Shown here: one piece after another, positions 9,301-16,858 of the stretch | How positions within the stretch are numbered: the first letter of the stretch is position 1 | Layout of the letters: each line of letters starts with the position of its first letter | NCBI GenBank assembly: GCA_910588795.1 | Contig: CAJURI010000041.1 | Location: 1-22,623, forward strand | Reading direction: 5' to 3' | From: an uncultured Duncaniella sp. | GTDB lineage: Bacteria > Bacteroidota > Bacteroidia > Bacteroidales > Muribaculaceae | DNA length: 22,623 nucleotides | Notes under the pieces: generated by a model | Seen by the model: the letters and a program-made list of their open reading frames with translations, nothing else | Told to the model about the DNA's origin: nothing | Database searches by the model: none | Made by a program: the position numbers and the translations under genes

Positions 9301-9664
9301 CGACATCTCCGAGCACTTCGGATGCCCTGTCGAGTTGCAGTTTGTAGTCATCAAGCCCGGGCACTAACTCTATGGTGCGCGGATTGTAGCCCACATAGCG
9401 GCATTCGATTGATTTCACACCATCGGGTATGGTGAGTGTGAACTTTCCGTCTATGTCGGTGACTACGCCGAGTGTCCTGAGGGAGCTTCCCGCCTCTTTC
9501 AACTGAGTCTGTGACACCATGACAGATGCCCCGATCAGCGGTTCTGAATCATCCGACGATAGCACTATGCCGGTGATGGTGCGCTCTCCGGCATATGCCG
9601 TTAAGGCAGAGGTCATCACCATGATTATAAGGGCTATAAGGTTAAATATAATTTTTTTCTTCAT
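6359..9664 (-). CDS. SusC/RagA-family TonB-dependent outer-membrane transporter
   Basis: 1101-residue importer that moves oligomers bound by its SusD partner across the outer membrane, powered by TonB. The start is ATG 9664 (MKKKIIFNLIALIIMVM), which gives a good signal peptide ending near AYAGE; the longer ORF adds 56 unlikely residues that overlap the end of the protease gene. Seen in order: a carboxypeptidase-regulatory-like domain (about 28-112, with GVVTDIDGKFTL), a TonB-box-like DVVVTGYQ (120-127), a plug with ALAGQVAGLSA, the SusC hallmark IRGTSSLNG and VLKDAAATAIYGARAANG, then a large beta-barrel ending in Phe (LSLNVKF). The gene starts 40 nt after the protease stop with no clear promoter box between, so cotranscription with the protease is likely, and it precedes susD by 6 nt. 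Confidence 0.96.
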   Translation of the reverse strand: MKKKIIFNLIALIIMVMTSALTAYAGERTITGIVLSSDDSEPLIGASVMVSQTQLKEAGSSLRTLGVVTDIDGKFTLTIPDGVKSIECRYVGYNPRTIELVPGLDDYKLQLDRASEVLGDVVVTGYQNIEKRKLTASITKVELDDSKIGSVMTVDQALAGQVAGLSAIATSGSPGAPMKIRIRGTSSLNGTQDPLWVIDGIPVNGTEVPSLDELKDIDNLYQSSIAGLNPADIESITVLKDAAATAIYGARAANGVIVVTTKKGHSGAPEISFSTRLTYSPRPDIDRLNLLTSSEKVDLELALLGTDYTYREDKGGVSRILNAAGMMQLFKSDGWNALPADVQNRINALRGINTDWNDILFRDTFNQEYNLSLSGGNDRATYYTSLGFQEENGNVTGVDMNRLSLTLKTNYNVSRRFKVGASLFVNHRKNNSYITDSDGFSNPVYYSRRANPYQKPFDENGDYVYDTDIQGRGNGVQEFNIFEERANTSREQSTTGVTALLDASLRFTDYLKAYTQIGFQLDNSETQSYASPDTYVMRKEFYNTEIYDKDKGDYVTFLPDGGRHIQNKSTNKQLTWKAQLEYSDRFADRHELEVMLGTELRKTWYDYFSSTAYGYDPKTLMNKPVMFPNEDWAKRYPLHSESVSENAYASFFATGSYTLMNRYTLGSSVRFDGSDLYGVAKKYRFLPLYSFSGLWRVSDEPWLRESTFVNNLALRASFGVQGNIDKNTSSFVVGNFNNTSILPGVTEDVIILGSAPNRRLRWEKTYTTNAGFDISIADNAVTLTGDYYHRKGNDLIALKMLPLETGFMSYMVNWASMRNQGFELGLATRNIATRDFRWTTNLNLAYNENTVLQETVPANQTTPSREGYPVNAIFAYKTAGFDDDGYPLFVNKQGETVTMQEFFRLNEYGGSTLTPEEQRDLYTYIGSGDPLWTGGFINNFSYRNFDLTVNFAFNLGMYTRVQPSYSATQFDRGMNVNRDILDRWTSDNKGAMLPGLIPDAWNTFHRLGEYMYLDDFQPDALLDIWVKKTNYFRMQSLRLAYNVPPRLLSPLRMSVLTLAFEARNLWVFGSSYRNSLDPETMGNPFAQPIPKTYTLSLNVKF

Positions 9665-9704
9665 TAAGCTCTTGATAAAAAAGATTATTAGGTTATTTGC
9701 TGAT

Positions 9705-12365
9705 CTATTCCAACGGCAGCCCGAGAGCTGTGTTGATTCGCATAAGCAGGTCATTGTAATGGTAGCGTGACGCTGTGTCGGCTGTGTTGCGGCGTGTCTT
9801 GAGAAGCGAGCGCACGCGCATAAGTTCTCCACGCTTCACGGATATGGCGTCCGAGACACGGTTGGCCTGCGATCCATAGAAATTGAGTGTACGCGACCCT
9901 GTGGTCTGCTCTCCGGCAGCATGTCGGTGGCAGCATAGGTCGGTGTCATGCCCGGAAAGGGATGCAAGAAGGCCATTGTCCTCCTCATGATGCAGTGCGA
10001 CTCCATCCTTCACGCCCTGACGTTCGCATGCCGCTATGATGAGGGCATCGATATAATTCTTCTGCATGGCGCGCTCCCTGACATCGGGGTTACGACCCTG
10101 TATCGTGGCCCTGAAGATCCCCTTGTGGAGCATATCGGTCATCTCCACAGCCGTAAAGGCCTTGTCGCCCTGCTTAGCCTCGTTCTCAAGCATGCGCACC
10201 AGGCGGTCATTGCTCAGAAGATCCCAGAGAAGATAGCTCTGATAGTTGGAAAGCAGATAGGACGGAGCCTGTTCGCGACGGCCGAGAGGGGTGTTCTGAA
10301 CCACATAGGTATAATTGGTCACATCCGCGTCAAACAGCCATTCAGGATATCTGAAAGCCTCTTCGACAAGAAATTTCACAGCATCGCGCTGGCGTTCTTT
10401 CTCTACGAATGTGTAGGTGGGTCTGCCGCTTCCTACTGTAGTGTTGTCGATATATATGCCTCCTACGTTGGCCATCACATGATACATGTACCGGTTCCAC
10501 TGTCCGAGCACCGATCCATACAGATTGGAAGCCTCGTCGTAGTTCTGTCCCGGCTCTCCGGTTGTGGTCCATTTCACGATTTCAGGCACCACCCTTTTGA
10601 GATTAGCAATTCCATATCGTGCCGCCTTTATACTGTTGTCACCGAGATCCTCGGTGAGGGCACGCGGGTCTACGGCATCACGTGAGTCCTGTGCCTCACT
10701 GTAGCGGTAGAATGGATGGTCATAATTGGAGAGGAGCTGCTCCAGATGCTTCTGGTCGGTGTCAGGGTCACCGGCGGGATACCAGCGGTAGCCATACTCT
10801 ATGGCAAGCATATCGTAAGGACCGAGGTCAGGGGTCAGTTTGGTTACGCCGTCGCCCGGCTGGGCCACATAATTGAACCTGGCGTAATCCATTATCGAAG
10901 CGGCTGTGCCTCCTATCGTGGATGTGAAGCGTTCGGAACGCAGCGAATCGACAGGAATGGAGTTGGACGCTATCATATTGTGACGGAGACCGAGGGAATG
11001 GCCCACCTCATGACAGGCAACAAAACGCATGGCGTCACCCATAAGCTCATCCGGCAGCCTGAGCTGGCGCGCACGGGGGTCCACAGCCCCTGTCTGGACA
11101 ATTATCCAGTCATGCACGATATCAAGCACGTTGTGCCACCATATTATGTCGGCCTCAAGTATTTCTCCTGACCTCGGGTCAGTGATCGACGGGCCCATGG
11201 CATTTGACTTGGCTGATGCGGCATACGTGAGCACTGAATAATTTATATCATCCTCATCGGCCTCCTCGCCTTCGGCGAAATCGCGCACCTGTATGGCATT
11301 CTTGAATCCTGCCATCTCAAAGGCTTTCTGCCAGTCGAGAATCCCCTTGCGGATATACTTACGCCATTTGACCGGAGTAGAGCGGTCGATATAGAACACT
11401 ATCGGCTTGACAGGCTCCACAAGGCGGCCCGCCATATAGTCGGACATATCCTCCGGACGTGGCTCAAGCCTCCAGCGGGTTATATAGTTGGCCTTGCCTA
11501 CGCGCTGCTGATCATCGGAATATTTAAGCAGTTCCTCAGTGAAATAGCCTATACGCGAACTTGCATAACGCCCTGTCATCGGTTTCTCCGGAAGGAGCAC
11601 CAGCGAGGATCCCACCTCGACAGTCAGGTTCACGGTACCTCCTGGCTCCACTACCCTGGTGGTAAGCTCCGACAGCGCGTACACATTGTTTTCAAAAGCC
11701 TTTATGTTGACGATCCTCGACAGTTCGCTGACAGGGGATGTGCCCACATTTATGTCACCGAACACATCTCCGAAAGTGGACTTGTTTCCGTTATAGAAGT
11801 CATTGACTTTTATGACCACCGCCGTGGAATCGGCATTATAAGCCTCCACAGCAAACGTCGCTATGAGCGGATCAATATAATTGTCACTTACCGAACGGGC
11901 TATGGCGTCGGCCGGATCCACTACGGGACGCGGGCGCGACTGTCGCACCATCACGCGTTTACCTTTGTCCTCAAGCTCGAAACGCACCATCTGGTTGCTC
12001 GTGTTTATGCCACGATTGACACCGGCATCATTAAGTTCACGGGGCACGCGCACAAGCTTGTTGACGATGAGCATGTCACGGCCCATGAGAGCACGAGGCA
12101 CCTCAAAATAGTAATTGTCTCCGTTGTGTATGACATTGAACATACCTTTTGTCACGGTAGCCGTGTCGGTAAGTATCTTATCATAGGAACTTTTTTCCGG
12201 TTCCTGACCGGTCTCATTATCTGCAGATACTTTCTTGTTTTTCTTTTTACCGAAGAAAAGAAAACTTCTCGCATTGTCCGGCGCAGCTGAGCCCGACATT
12301 TCAAGAGGGATTGCAGCCATCATTCCAACCAATGTAGTCCCTAATAGAATTTGCCTAAATCTCAT
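9705..12365 (-). CDS. Secreted zinc-dependent metalloprotease, metzincin type (DUF5117/DUF5118/DUF4953 architecture)
   Basis: 886-residue exported peptidase. The start is ATG 12365, which gives a signal peptide (MRFRQILLGTTLVGMMAAIP) with cleavage near GSAAP and no lipobox; the longer ORF would begin upstream of the likely transcript start. Seen: a Lys-rich patch just after export (GKKKNKKV, 39-46), an N-terminal region of about 60-310 fitting the DUF5118/DUF5117 domains, then the catalytic part with H452-E453-x-x-H456-x-x-G459-x-x-H462 (HEVGHSLGLRH), the metzincin zinc site, and the Met-turn SIMDY with Met492. A region of several hundred residues follows. Family members are widespread in Bacteroidetes and annotated as zinc-dependent metalloproteases; the natural substrate is generally unknown. 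It lies first in a likely transcript with susC/susD, with TATCTTTG at 12430-12437 as probable promoter. Confidence 0.93.
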   Translation of the reverse strand: MRFRQILLGTTLVGMMAAIPLEMSGSAAPDNARSFLFFGKKKNKKVSADNETGQEPEKSSYDKILTDTATVTKGMFNVIHNGDNYYFEVPRALMGRDMLIVNKLVRVPRELNDAGVNRGINTSNQMVRFELEDKGKRVMVRQSRPRPVVDPADAIARSVSDNYIDPLIATFAVEAYNADSTAVVIKVNDFYNGNKSTFGDVFGDINVGTSPVSELSRIVNIKAFENNVYALSELTTRVVEPGGTVNLTVEVGSSLVLLPEKPMTGRYASSRIGYFTEELLKYSDDQQRVGKANYITRWRLEPRPEDMSDYMAGRLVEPVKPIVFYIDRSTPVKWRKYIRKGILDWQKAFEMAGFKNAIQVRDFAEGEEADEDDINYSVLTYAASAKSNAMGPSITDPRSGEILEADIIWWHNVLDIVHDWIIVQTGAVDPRARQLRLPDELMGDAMRFVACHEVGHSLGLRHNMIASNSIPVDSLRSERFTSTIGGTAASIMDYARFNYVAQPGDGVTKLTPDLGPYDMLAIEYGYRWYPAGDPDTDQKHLEQLLSNYDHPFYRYSEAQDSRDAVDPRALTEDLGDNSIKAARYGIANLKRVVPEIVKWTTTGEPGQNYDEASNLYGSVLGQWNRYMYHVMANVGGIYIDNTTVGSGRPTYTFVEKERQRDAVKFLVEEAFRYPEWLFDADVTNYTYVVQNTPLGRREQAPSYLLSNYQSYLLWDLLSNDRLVRMLENEAKQGDKAFTAVEMTDMLHKGIFRATIQGRNPDVRERAMQKNYIDALIIAACERQGVKDGVALHHEEDNGLLASLSGHDTDLCCHRHAAGEQTTGSRTLNFYGSQANRVSDAISVKRGELMRVRSLLKTRRNTADTASRYHYNDLLMRINTALGLPLE

Positions 12366-12429
12366 GTTTCCCTGTAGTAAAATATGGTATATCTCTAAAA
12401 TTAGAATTGTAATGTTTTCCAAAAGCTCA

Positions 12430-12437
12430 CAAAGATA
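12430..12437 (-). promoter_or_regulatory. Bacteroidetes -7 promoter box for the metalloprotease-susCD transcript
   Basis: Minus strand reads TATCTTTG, an exact TAnnTTTG match, leaving a leader of about 60 nt before ATG 12365. A TTTG on the same strand (12450-12453) is only 12 nt upstream, closer than the usual -33 spacing, so the upstream element is uncertain. It also shows that the longer in-frame ORF start at 12452 would lie upstream of the transcript. Confidence 0.6.
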
Positions 12438-12593
12438 CTGAATAATTCGCAAATTTCCACCATACAGTTCCCGTAATCTCCACAGTGTTAATCATTTTTA
12501 AGCATAACTCTCAATTTGAAAAGACATTTACACATTTCACTATAAAAATGCCACACGATGCTAATCATATCTGACAATATGTGAACAAAAAAT

Positions 12594-12623
12594 AAAAAGG
12601 AACTGCTTCACGCAGCCCCTTTT
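12594..12623 (-). terminator. Intrinsic terminator (minus strand)
   Basis: On the minus strand AAAAGGGGCTGC (12623-12612) pairs with GCAGTTCCTTTT (12606-12595) around a GTGAA loop. Two G-U pairs make the 12-bp stem complete only on this strand; the plus-strand RNA has A-C mismatches there. A U5 tract follows, and more U residues continue beyond. The strand-specific pairing indicates that it serves leftward transcription. Confidence 0.75.
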
Positions 12624-12682
12624 CATGAGTTTCCAATAGGTACAATTTCTAAGGTAAAAAAGATTGTTTTAGGTTCGTGGCA
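12594..12682 (-). ncRNA. Candidate small RNA of about 85-90 nt with its own promoter and terminator
   Basis: Seen on the minus strand: a TACCTTTG box at 12683-12690, then about 55 nt without a convincing ORF, then an intrinsic terminator ending at 12594. Predicted folding: a 5' weak stem (ACAAU with AUUGU, near 12630-12656), a short single-stranded segment, then the terminator stem AAAAGGGGCUGC/GCAGUUCCUUUU closed by two G-U pairs. An A10 run (minus strand of 12714-12723) sits about 24 nt upstream of the box, resembling an UP-type A tract. A 21-codon ORF beginning MKRGCVKQF overlaps the terminator stem and is unlikely to be the product. Alternatives: a decoy or terminator for LpxH readthrough. 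It does not match any RNA family I can name. Confidence 0.5.
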
Positions 12683-12690
12683 CAAAGGTA
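12683..12690 (-). promoter_or_regulatory. Bacteroidetes -7 promoter box driving the candidate small RNA
   Basis: Minus strand reads TACCTTTG, an exact TAnnTTTG match and the same core as the glycogen synthase box at 19380-19387. No annotated protein gene starts within 200 nt downstream; the next is the protease, which has its own box after an intervening terminator. A clear -33 TTTG is not visible. Confidence 0.55.
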
Positions 12691-12870
12691 GAGCAAGTTT
12701 CGTGGATGAGGAATTTTTTTTTTATGTTATCCAACATGTTTTCTTGTCAGCATAATCTTCCAGGCACCATACTTACGCACCTAAACGCCTATATCATAGA
12801 TTATTGTAAATATAACAATTACTCAAACCACATCAGTTAAAATACGTTAAACATATAAGCCGTCAGGGTT

Positions 12871-13626
12871 TCAATCTGAATATTTTTCAGTTTTCAAAGA
12901 TTTTCCATCCCATACGGCATATGTGAATTTCGATATCCAATCACCTAAAACCACCACTTTCGCCCCGTCAGGGATAGTCCTTTCAAGAAGGGTATGTAGA
13001 TGTCCGAATATGAAATAATCCACCCGTGGGGCACCTGCCCTCACAGCTTCCTCATTGTACTGTTCAGCATACTCGACAAGGCTCTCGCCCACTCCGTCAT
13101 GAGGGACATACCCTCCCGTCTTCCTGCTGTGGGACGACCATGCATGTGCGAACCCTACAGTCCATCGAGGATGTATGGCCGCAAACATCCTTTGCGCCAC
13201 ACGACACCTGAACAGAGCCCTCAGACGCCTGAACGTCCATGGCAACCGCCCTACCCCGTCACCATGCTCCATAAGGAACCGTGCTCCGTCAATATCTCTG
13301 ACCATAATCCCGTCATGGACTTCCAGTCCTATCTCGGACGGCAGATAGTCAAAAATCCATACATCATGATTCCCTTTGAACCACGTGATCTCGACCCCTG
13401 CATCCGACAGGCGGGCAAGCTCTCCGAAAAATCTCACAAAGCCACGCGGCACCACATCCCTATACTCCCACCAGTAGTCAAGTATATCTCCGAGTAGATA
13501 TATGCGCTTGGCCCTCGGCTCTATTGAGCGCAGAAAGCCGACTACCTTACGCTCATGGGCGCGGTGGTCAGGTATATACCCGGCTCCGAGATGCAGGTCA
13601 CTTATAAAATAGGTCAGATCACGCAT
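12871..13626 (-). CDS. lpxH: UDP-2,3-diacylglucosamine diphosphatase (LpxH type)
   Basis: 251-residue calcineurin-like metallophosphoesterase that hydrolyses UDP-2,3-diacylglucosamine to lipid X and UMP in lipid A synthesis, peripheral at the inner membrane. Seen: the two-metal ligand set D10 and H12 (ISDLHLG), D47 (LLGDILDYW), N86-H87 (KGNHD), H121 (MEHGDG), and H209/H211 (FGHLHT). WEYR and an Arg/Phe-rich insertion around 130-160 (PWTFRRLRALFRCR) fit the lipid-binding cap of the LpxH group rather than a generic phosphatase. It starts 28 nt after the DUF59 gene stop, making it the last gene of the polA-DUF59-lpxH run. No terminator lies immediately after it. Confidence 0.9.
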   Translation of the reverse strand: MRDLTYFISDLHLGAGYIPDHRAHERKVVGFLRSIEPRAKRIYLLGDILDYWWEYRDVVPRGFVRFFGELARLSDAGVEITWFKGNHDVWIFDYLPSEIGLEVHDGIMVRDIDGARFLMEHGDGVGRLPWTFRRLRALFRCRVAQRMFAAIHPRWTVGFAHAWSSHSRKTGGYVPHDGVGESLVEYAEQYNEEAVRAGAPRVDYFIFGHLHTLLERTIPDGAKVVVLGDWISKFTYAVWDGKSLKTEKYSD

Positions 13627-13654
13627 GACATAGGATCAGGAAGAAGCCGTGACA

Positions 13655-13975
13655 CTACAGGAAACCGAGGTCGAGCTTGGCCTCCTCAGTCATCATGTCC
13701 TTATTCCATTCAGGCTCAAAGACTATACGTATATCCACACTCTTTACCCCTTCGATGCTCTCGAGTTTGATACGCGCATCGTCAACAAGGAAATCGGCCG
13801 CCGGACAGTTGGGTGCCGTAAGGGTCATGTCAATGTGCAGGTTGCCTTCATCGTCAAGATCTATGCCGTAGATAAGCCCGAGATTATAGATGTCGACCGG
13901 GATCTCCGGGTCAAACACCGTCTTGAGCATCGTGACAACCTTCTCTTCAATAGCAAGTTTCTCTTCCGAGGTCAT
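13655..13975 (-). CDS. DUF59/MIP18-family iron-sulfur cluster assembly protein (SufT-like)
   Basis: 106-residue cytoplasmic protein of the DUF59 family, thought to assist Fe-S cluster maturation or insertion. The start is ATG 13975: M-T-S-E-E-K aligns with family members, while the longer ORF adds 19 atypical residues. Seen: FDPEIPVDIYNLGLIY (21-36) and TLTAPNCPAAD (51-61) with Cys57, the conserved functional cysteine, then FEPEWNKDMMTEEAKLDLG at the C terminus, typical of Bacteroidetes members. No suf genes are visible nearby; the protein sits between polA (63 nt upstream) and lpxH (28 nt downstream), so it seems to be part of a housekeeping transcript rather than a suf operon. Confidence 0.9.
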   Translation of the reverse strand: MTSEEKLAIEEKVVTMLKTVFDPEIPVDIYNLGLIYGIDLDDEGNLHIDMTLTAPNCPAADFLVDDARIKLESIEGVKSVDIRIVFEPEWNKDMMTEEAKLDLGFL

Positions 13976-14038
13976 ATATTGGGGGATTACTGTTTTTATA
14001 AATTGAATTGTGTTTCCGCAAAATCCATACACACACTG

Positions 14039-16837
14039 TCAATGCGCCTCCAGCCAGTTGGCCGCCACACCGGCAGCGACCTCAAGCGGCACCGCGCCGG
14101 TATATGCACCCTCCATGCCTGACACAACCAGCTGCCGCAGCTCATCAAGCTCCTCAGGGACAACATTGAATATGAGTTCGTCATGGACCTGCATGATCAT
14201 GCGCGAACGCATGCCGCGCCTCTCCATCTCATCATGTATCCTCACCATAGCCACCTTGATTATATCCGCCGCAGAGCCTTGGATAGGGGCGTTGACAGCA
14301 TTGCGCTCGGCAAACCCTCTCACCACGGCATTCCTCGAATTAATCTCAGGCAGATATCTCCGGCGGCCCATACGGGTGGTCACATATCCCTGCCGGCGTG
14401 CTTCCTCGACAGCTCGGTCGAGATATTCCCTGATATGGGGATAAGTGGCGAAATAACCGTCGATAAGCTTCTTTGCGTCAGCACGCGGTATGCCGAGACG
14501 TTCGGCAAGCCCGAATGCCGATATGCCGTAGATTATCCCGAAATTGGCTGTTTTGGCATGGCGACGCTGATCATCCGACACCTCCGCAAGAGGCACTTTG
14601 TAGATCTTAGAGGCAGTGATGCGATGTATGTCGTCACCTGAAAGAAACGCCTCAATCATATCCCTGTCGCCACTTAGATCAGCTATCAGACGCAGCTCTA
14701 TCTGCGAATAGTCGGCACTCATTATCATATCACCCGGATCAGGGATAAACGCCCTGCGTATCTCCCTGCCGTCATCAGTGCGTATAGGTATGTTCTGCAG
14801 ATTAGGATTCGCCGATGATATGCGGCCTGTGGCAGTGACTGTCTGATTGAAGGAGCTGTGAATCTTCCCGGTCTTCGGATTTATAAGAGCCGGGAGCGCA
14901 TCAAGATATGTGGTGATAAGTTTTCTGAGCCTCCTTATCTTAAGGATCAGGCTTACAAGAGGCACCTTTGCAGCATATTTCTCAAGCACCTGCTCGGTTG
15001 TGGAATAGGATCCTCGCGCCGTGCGCTTCGCCTTCGGGTCTATGGCAAGACGGTCAAAAAGCACCATGCCTACCTGTGCCGGAGATCCGATGTTGAACGG
15101 GCCTCCCGCCATGTCATAAGCATCCTGTTCGAGTTCGCTCACCTGTCTTTTAAGTTTAGCGGACAGATCGACAAGCACCTTAGGGTCAATTCTCACTCCG
15201 GTCCATTCCATATCGGCAAGCACACGTATCAGCGGGAACTCCACCTCTTCGAGAAGCTTCACCATGCCTCGCTCAGCCACCTCTGACGAGAGGACAGGGC
15301 GCAGGCGCAGCGACAGGTCAGCCTCTTCACAATAACGCGCCATAGCCTCATCGGCAGGCAGTGACGACCGTGGATGTCCGGCCCGGGCATCGGATGCCAC
15401 CCCCTGAAGCTCCATGTGAAGGCATTTGGCCGATATGGTGGCAAGGTCGTGTTTCATCTCTGGATCTATGACATAATGAGCCACAGAGACATCAAAATAT
15501 GGCGAGTCGAACCTTATACCCTCATTCCTGAGCAAAAGGATAGCGCGTTTTATATCAAGGCCCACCATCAACGGAGACGCCCCGGCAAACAGCGGACTTA
15601 CAATCTCGGCAACCTCCCTGCGGGCAGACTCTCCGACCGGGAAAGGAATGAAGAAACCGCTGCAAGGTTCCCAGCTGAGAGCTATCCCTTCGAGCCTCGT
15701 AGCCATAGCCTCCTCTCCCGTGGCATAAACCGCCACTCCTATTGTCTTATGTGACGATGCCATCTCCATGATTTCGGCTATACGGGCCGGACTGTCAGCA
15801 ATCTCGTAATGCCTCACCTCGCAATTTCCGGAGGCTGCCGCATCTGACGTCTCTGACGGTGAATCAAAAAGAGACCCCATGCCGCTTCCGTCGCTTTCCG
15901 TGACTGTAGAGGATGCGGCAGACGTCGGACCTGTATCGGCGGAGACGTTACCGGAAGCGATCTGGGCTTTAAGACGCCCCATGAGCGACTTGAAGTCAAG
16001 CTCCCGGTATATTTCCATAAGCCTGTCGGGATCAAGCGGTTTTCTGATCAAAGAATCGACATCTATGTCGATAGGCGCATCGGTACATATGGTGGCAAGC
16101 CATTTCGACATGCGTATCTGATCAGCGTTCTCGATCACCTTGCGCTGGATGGCACCCTTCAGCTTGTCTGTATTGTCAAGAAGATTCTCCACACTCCCGA
16201 ATTCGCTTATAAGTTTCCTGGCAGTCTTCTCACCGACACCCGGACATCCGGGTATATTGTCGGATACGTCACCTTCAAGAGCGAGGAGGTCGATCACCTG
16301 ACGCGGAGAGGAAATGCCGTAACGCTCGCACACACGCGCCACATCCCTCACTTCAAACCCCTCCCCTTTCAGTGCCGGGCGATACATATATATATGTTCC
16401 CCCACAAGCTGTCCGTAGTCCTTGTCGGGAGTCATCATGTACGTGTCATACCCGCGTGCGGCAGCCCGCGTGGCAAGCGTCCCTATCACATCGTCAGCCT
16501 CATATCCGTCGACCTCTATGACCGGTATGCGGTAAGCCTCAAGGATCCTTTTTATATATGGCAACGCAAGAGTTATATCCTCAGGCTGCTTGTCTCGCTG
16601 GGCCTTGTAAGCCTCAAACTTCTCATGGCGGAACGTCGCACCGTGAGGAGGGTCGAAACACACAGCCAGATGGGTAGGATTCTCCTTGCGAAGAAGATCC
16701 TCAAGCGTATTGCAGAACCCGAATATCGCCGACGTGTTGAACCCTGTCGCCGTGGCGAAACGCGGCGAACGTATGAGGGCGTAGTATGCGCGGTAAATAA
16801 GCGCGTAAGCATCCAGAAGGAAGAGTCGCTTCTCCAT
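14039..16837 (-). CDS. polA: DNA polymerase I with degenerate 3'-5' exonuclease domain
   Basis: 932-residue repair and Okazaki-fragment polymerase. Seen: a 5' nuclease domain (about 1-290) with LLDAYALIYRAY, ADD at 114-116, PDKDYGQL and GDVSDNIPGCPGVGEKTA; a Ser/Thr/Ala-rich linker (about 295-340); a remnant exonuclease domain (about 345-510); and the polymerase domain with motif A DYSQIELR (709-716), motif B RRHAKTANFGIIYG (758-771) and motif C VHDELIF (884-890). Oddity: where proofreading enzymes have FDTE, this one has VAVYAT (368-373); the exo II N..YD becomes GLDIKRA (426-432); and the exo III Asp position near 465 is Ala in HDLATIS. Proofreading is therefore probably absent while pairing and fold are kept. 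It is the first gene of the polA-DUF59-lpxH run. Confidence 0.96.
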   Translation of the reverse strand: MEKRLFLLDAYALIYRAYYALIRSPRFATATGFNTSAIFGFCNTLEDLLRKENPTHLAVCFDPPHGATFRHEKFEAYKAQRDKQPEDITLALPYIKRILEAYRIPVIEVDGYEADDVIGTLATRAAARGYDTYMMTPDKDYGQLVGEHIYMYRPALKGEGFEVRDVARVCERYGISSPRQVIDLLALEGDVSDNIPGCPGVGEKTARKLISEFGSVENLLDNTDKLKGAIQRKVIENADQIRMSKWLATICTDAPIDIDVDSLIRKPLDPDRLMEIYRELDFKSLMGRLKAQIASGNVSADTGPTSAASSTVTESDGSGMGSLFDSPSETSDAAASGNCEVRHYEIADSPARIAEIMEMASSHKTIGVAVYATGEEAMATRLEGIALSWEPCSGFFIPFPVGESARREVAEIVSPLFAGASPLMVGLDIKRAILLLRNEGIRFDSPYFDVSVAHYVIDPEMKHDLATISAKCLHMELQGVASDARAGHPRSSLPADEAMARYCEEADLSLRLRPVLSSEVAERGMVKLLEEVEFPLIRVLADMEWTGVRIDPKVLVDLSAKLKRQVSELEQDAYDMAGGPFNIGSPAQVGMVLFDRLAIDPKAKRTARGSYSTTEQVLEKYAAKVPLVSLILKIRRLRKLITTYLDALPALINPKTGKIHSSFNQTVTATGRISSANPNLQNIPIRTDDGREIRRAFIPDPGDMIMSADYSQIELRLIADLSGDRDMIEAFLSGDDIHRITASKIYKVPLAEVSDDQRRHAKTANFGIIYGISAFGLAERLGIPRADAKKLIDGYFATYPHIREYLDRAVEEARRQGYVTTRMGRRRYLPEINSRNAVVRGFAERNAVNAPIQGSAADIIKVAMVRIHDEMERRGMRSRMIMQVHDELIFNVVPEELDELRQLVVSGMEGAYTGAVPLEVAAGVAANWLEAH

Positions 16838-16839
16838 AA

Positions 16840-16858
16840 GGTTTGGGGTTTGGGGTTG
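16840..16858 (+). repeat. Telomere-like G-rich tract in the polA leader
   Basis: Plus strand carries GG-TTT-GGGG-TTT-GGGG-TTG immediately upstream of the minus-strand polA ATG (16837). The strand with the G runs is the template for polA, so the mRNA leader would be the C-rich complement. Only two runs have four G, so a stable three-layer quadruplex is unlikely, but a two-layer one is possible. Confidence 0.6.

Larger units (their letters stand above)
12366..12870. other. 505-bp AT-rich intergenic region with two promoters and a terminator
   Basis: No convincing protein gene. All recognised signals face the minus strand: the protease promoter box at 12430-12437 and a compact transcription unit at 12594-12690 listed separately. 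12724-12870, after the LpxH stop, is AT-rich with small inverted repeats (ATGTT/AACAT at the 12724-12737 stretch and an ATTGT/ACAAT pair near 12803-12820) but no intrinsic terminator, so LpxH-operon transcripts may run into the small transcription unit and stop at its terminator. Confidence 0.7.

Noticed and set aside
9948..10685. 245-codon plus-strand frame antisense to the metalloprotease
   Set aside because: Same reason: the opposite strand encodes a confident protein in this interval.
12561..12626. 21-codon minus-strand ORF MKRGCVKQF... starting in the small-RNA candidate
   Set aside because: Its coding region is the terminator stem itself and most of the ORF lies beyond the predicted transcript end.
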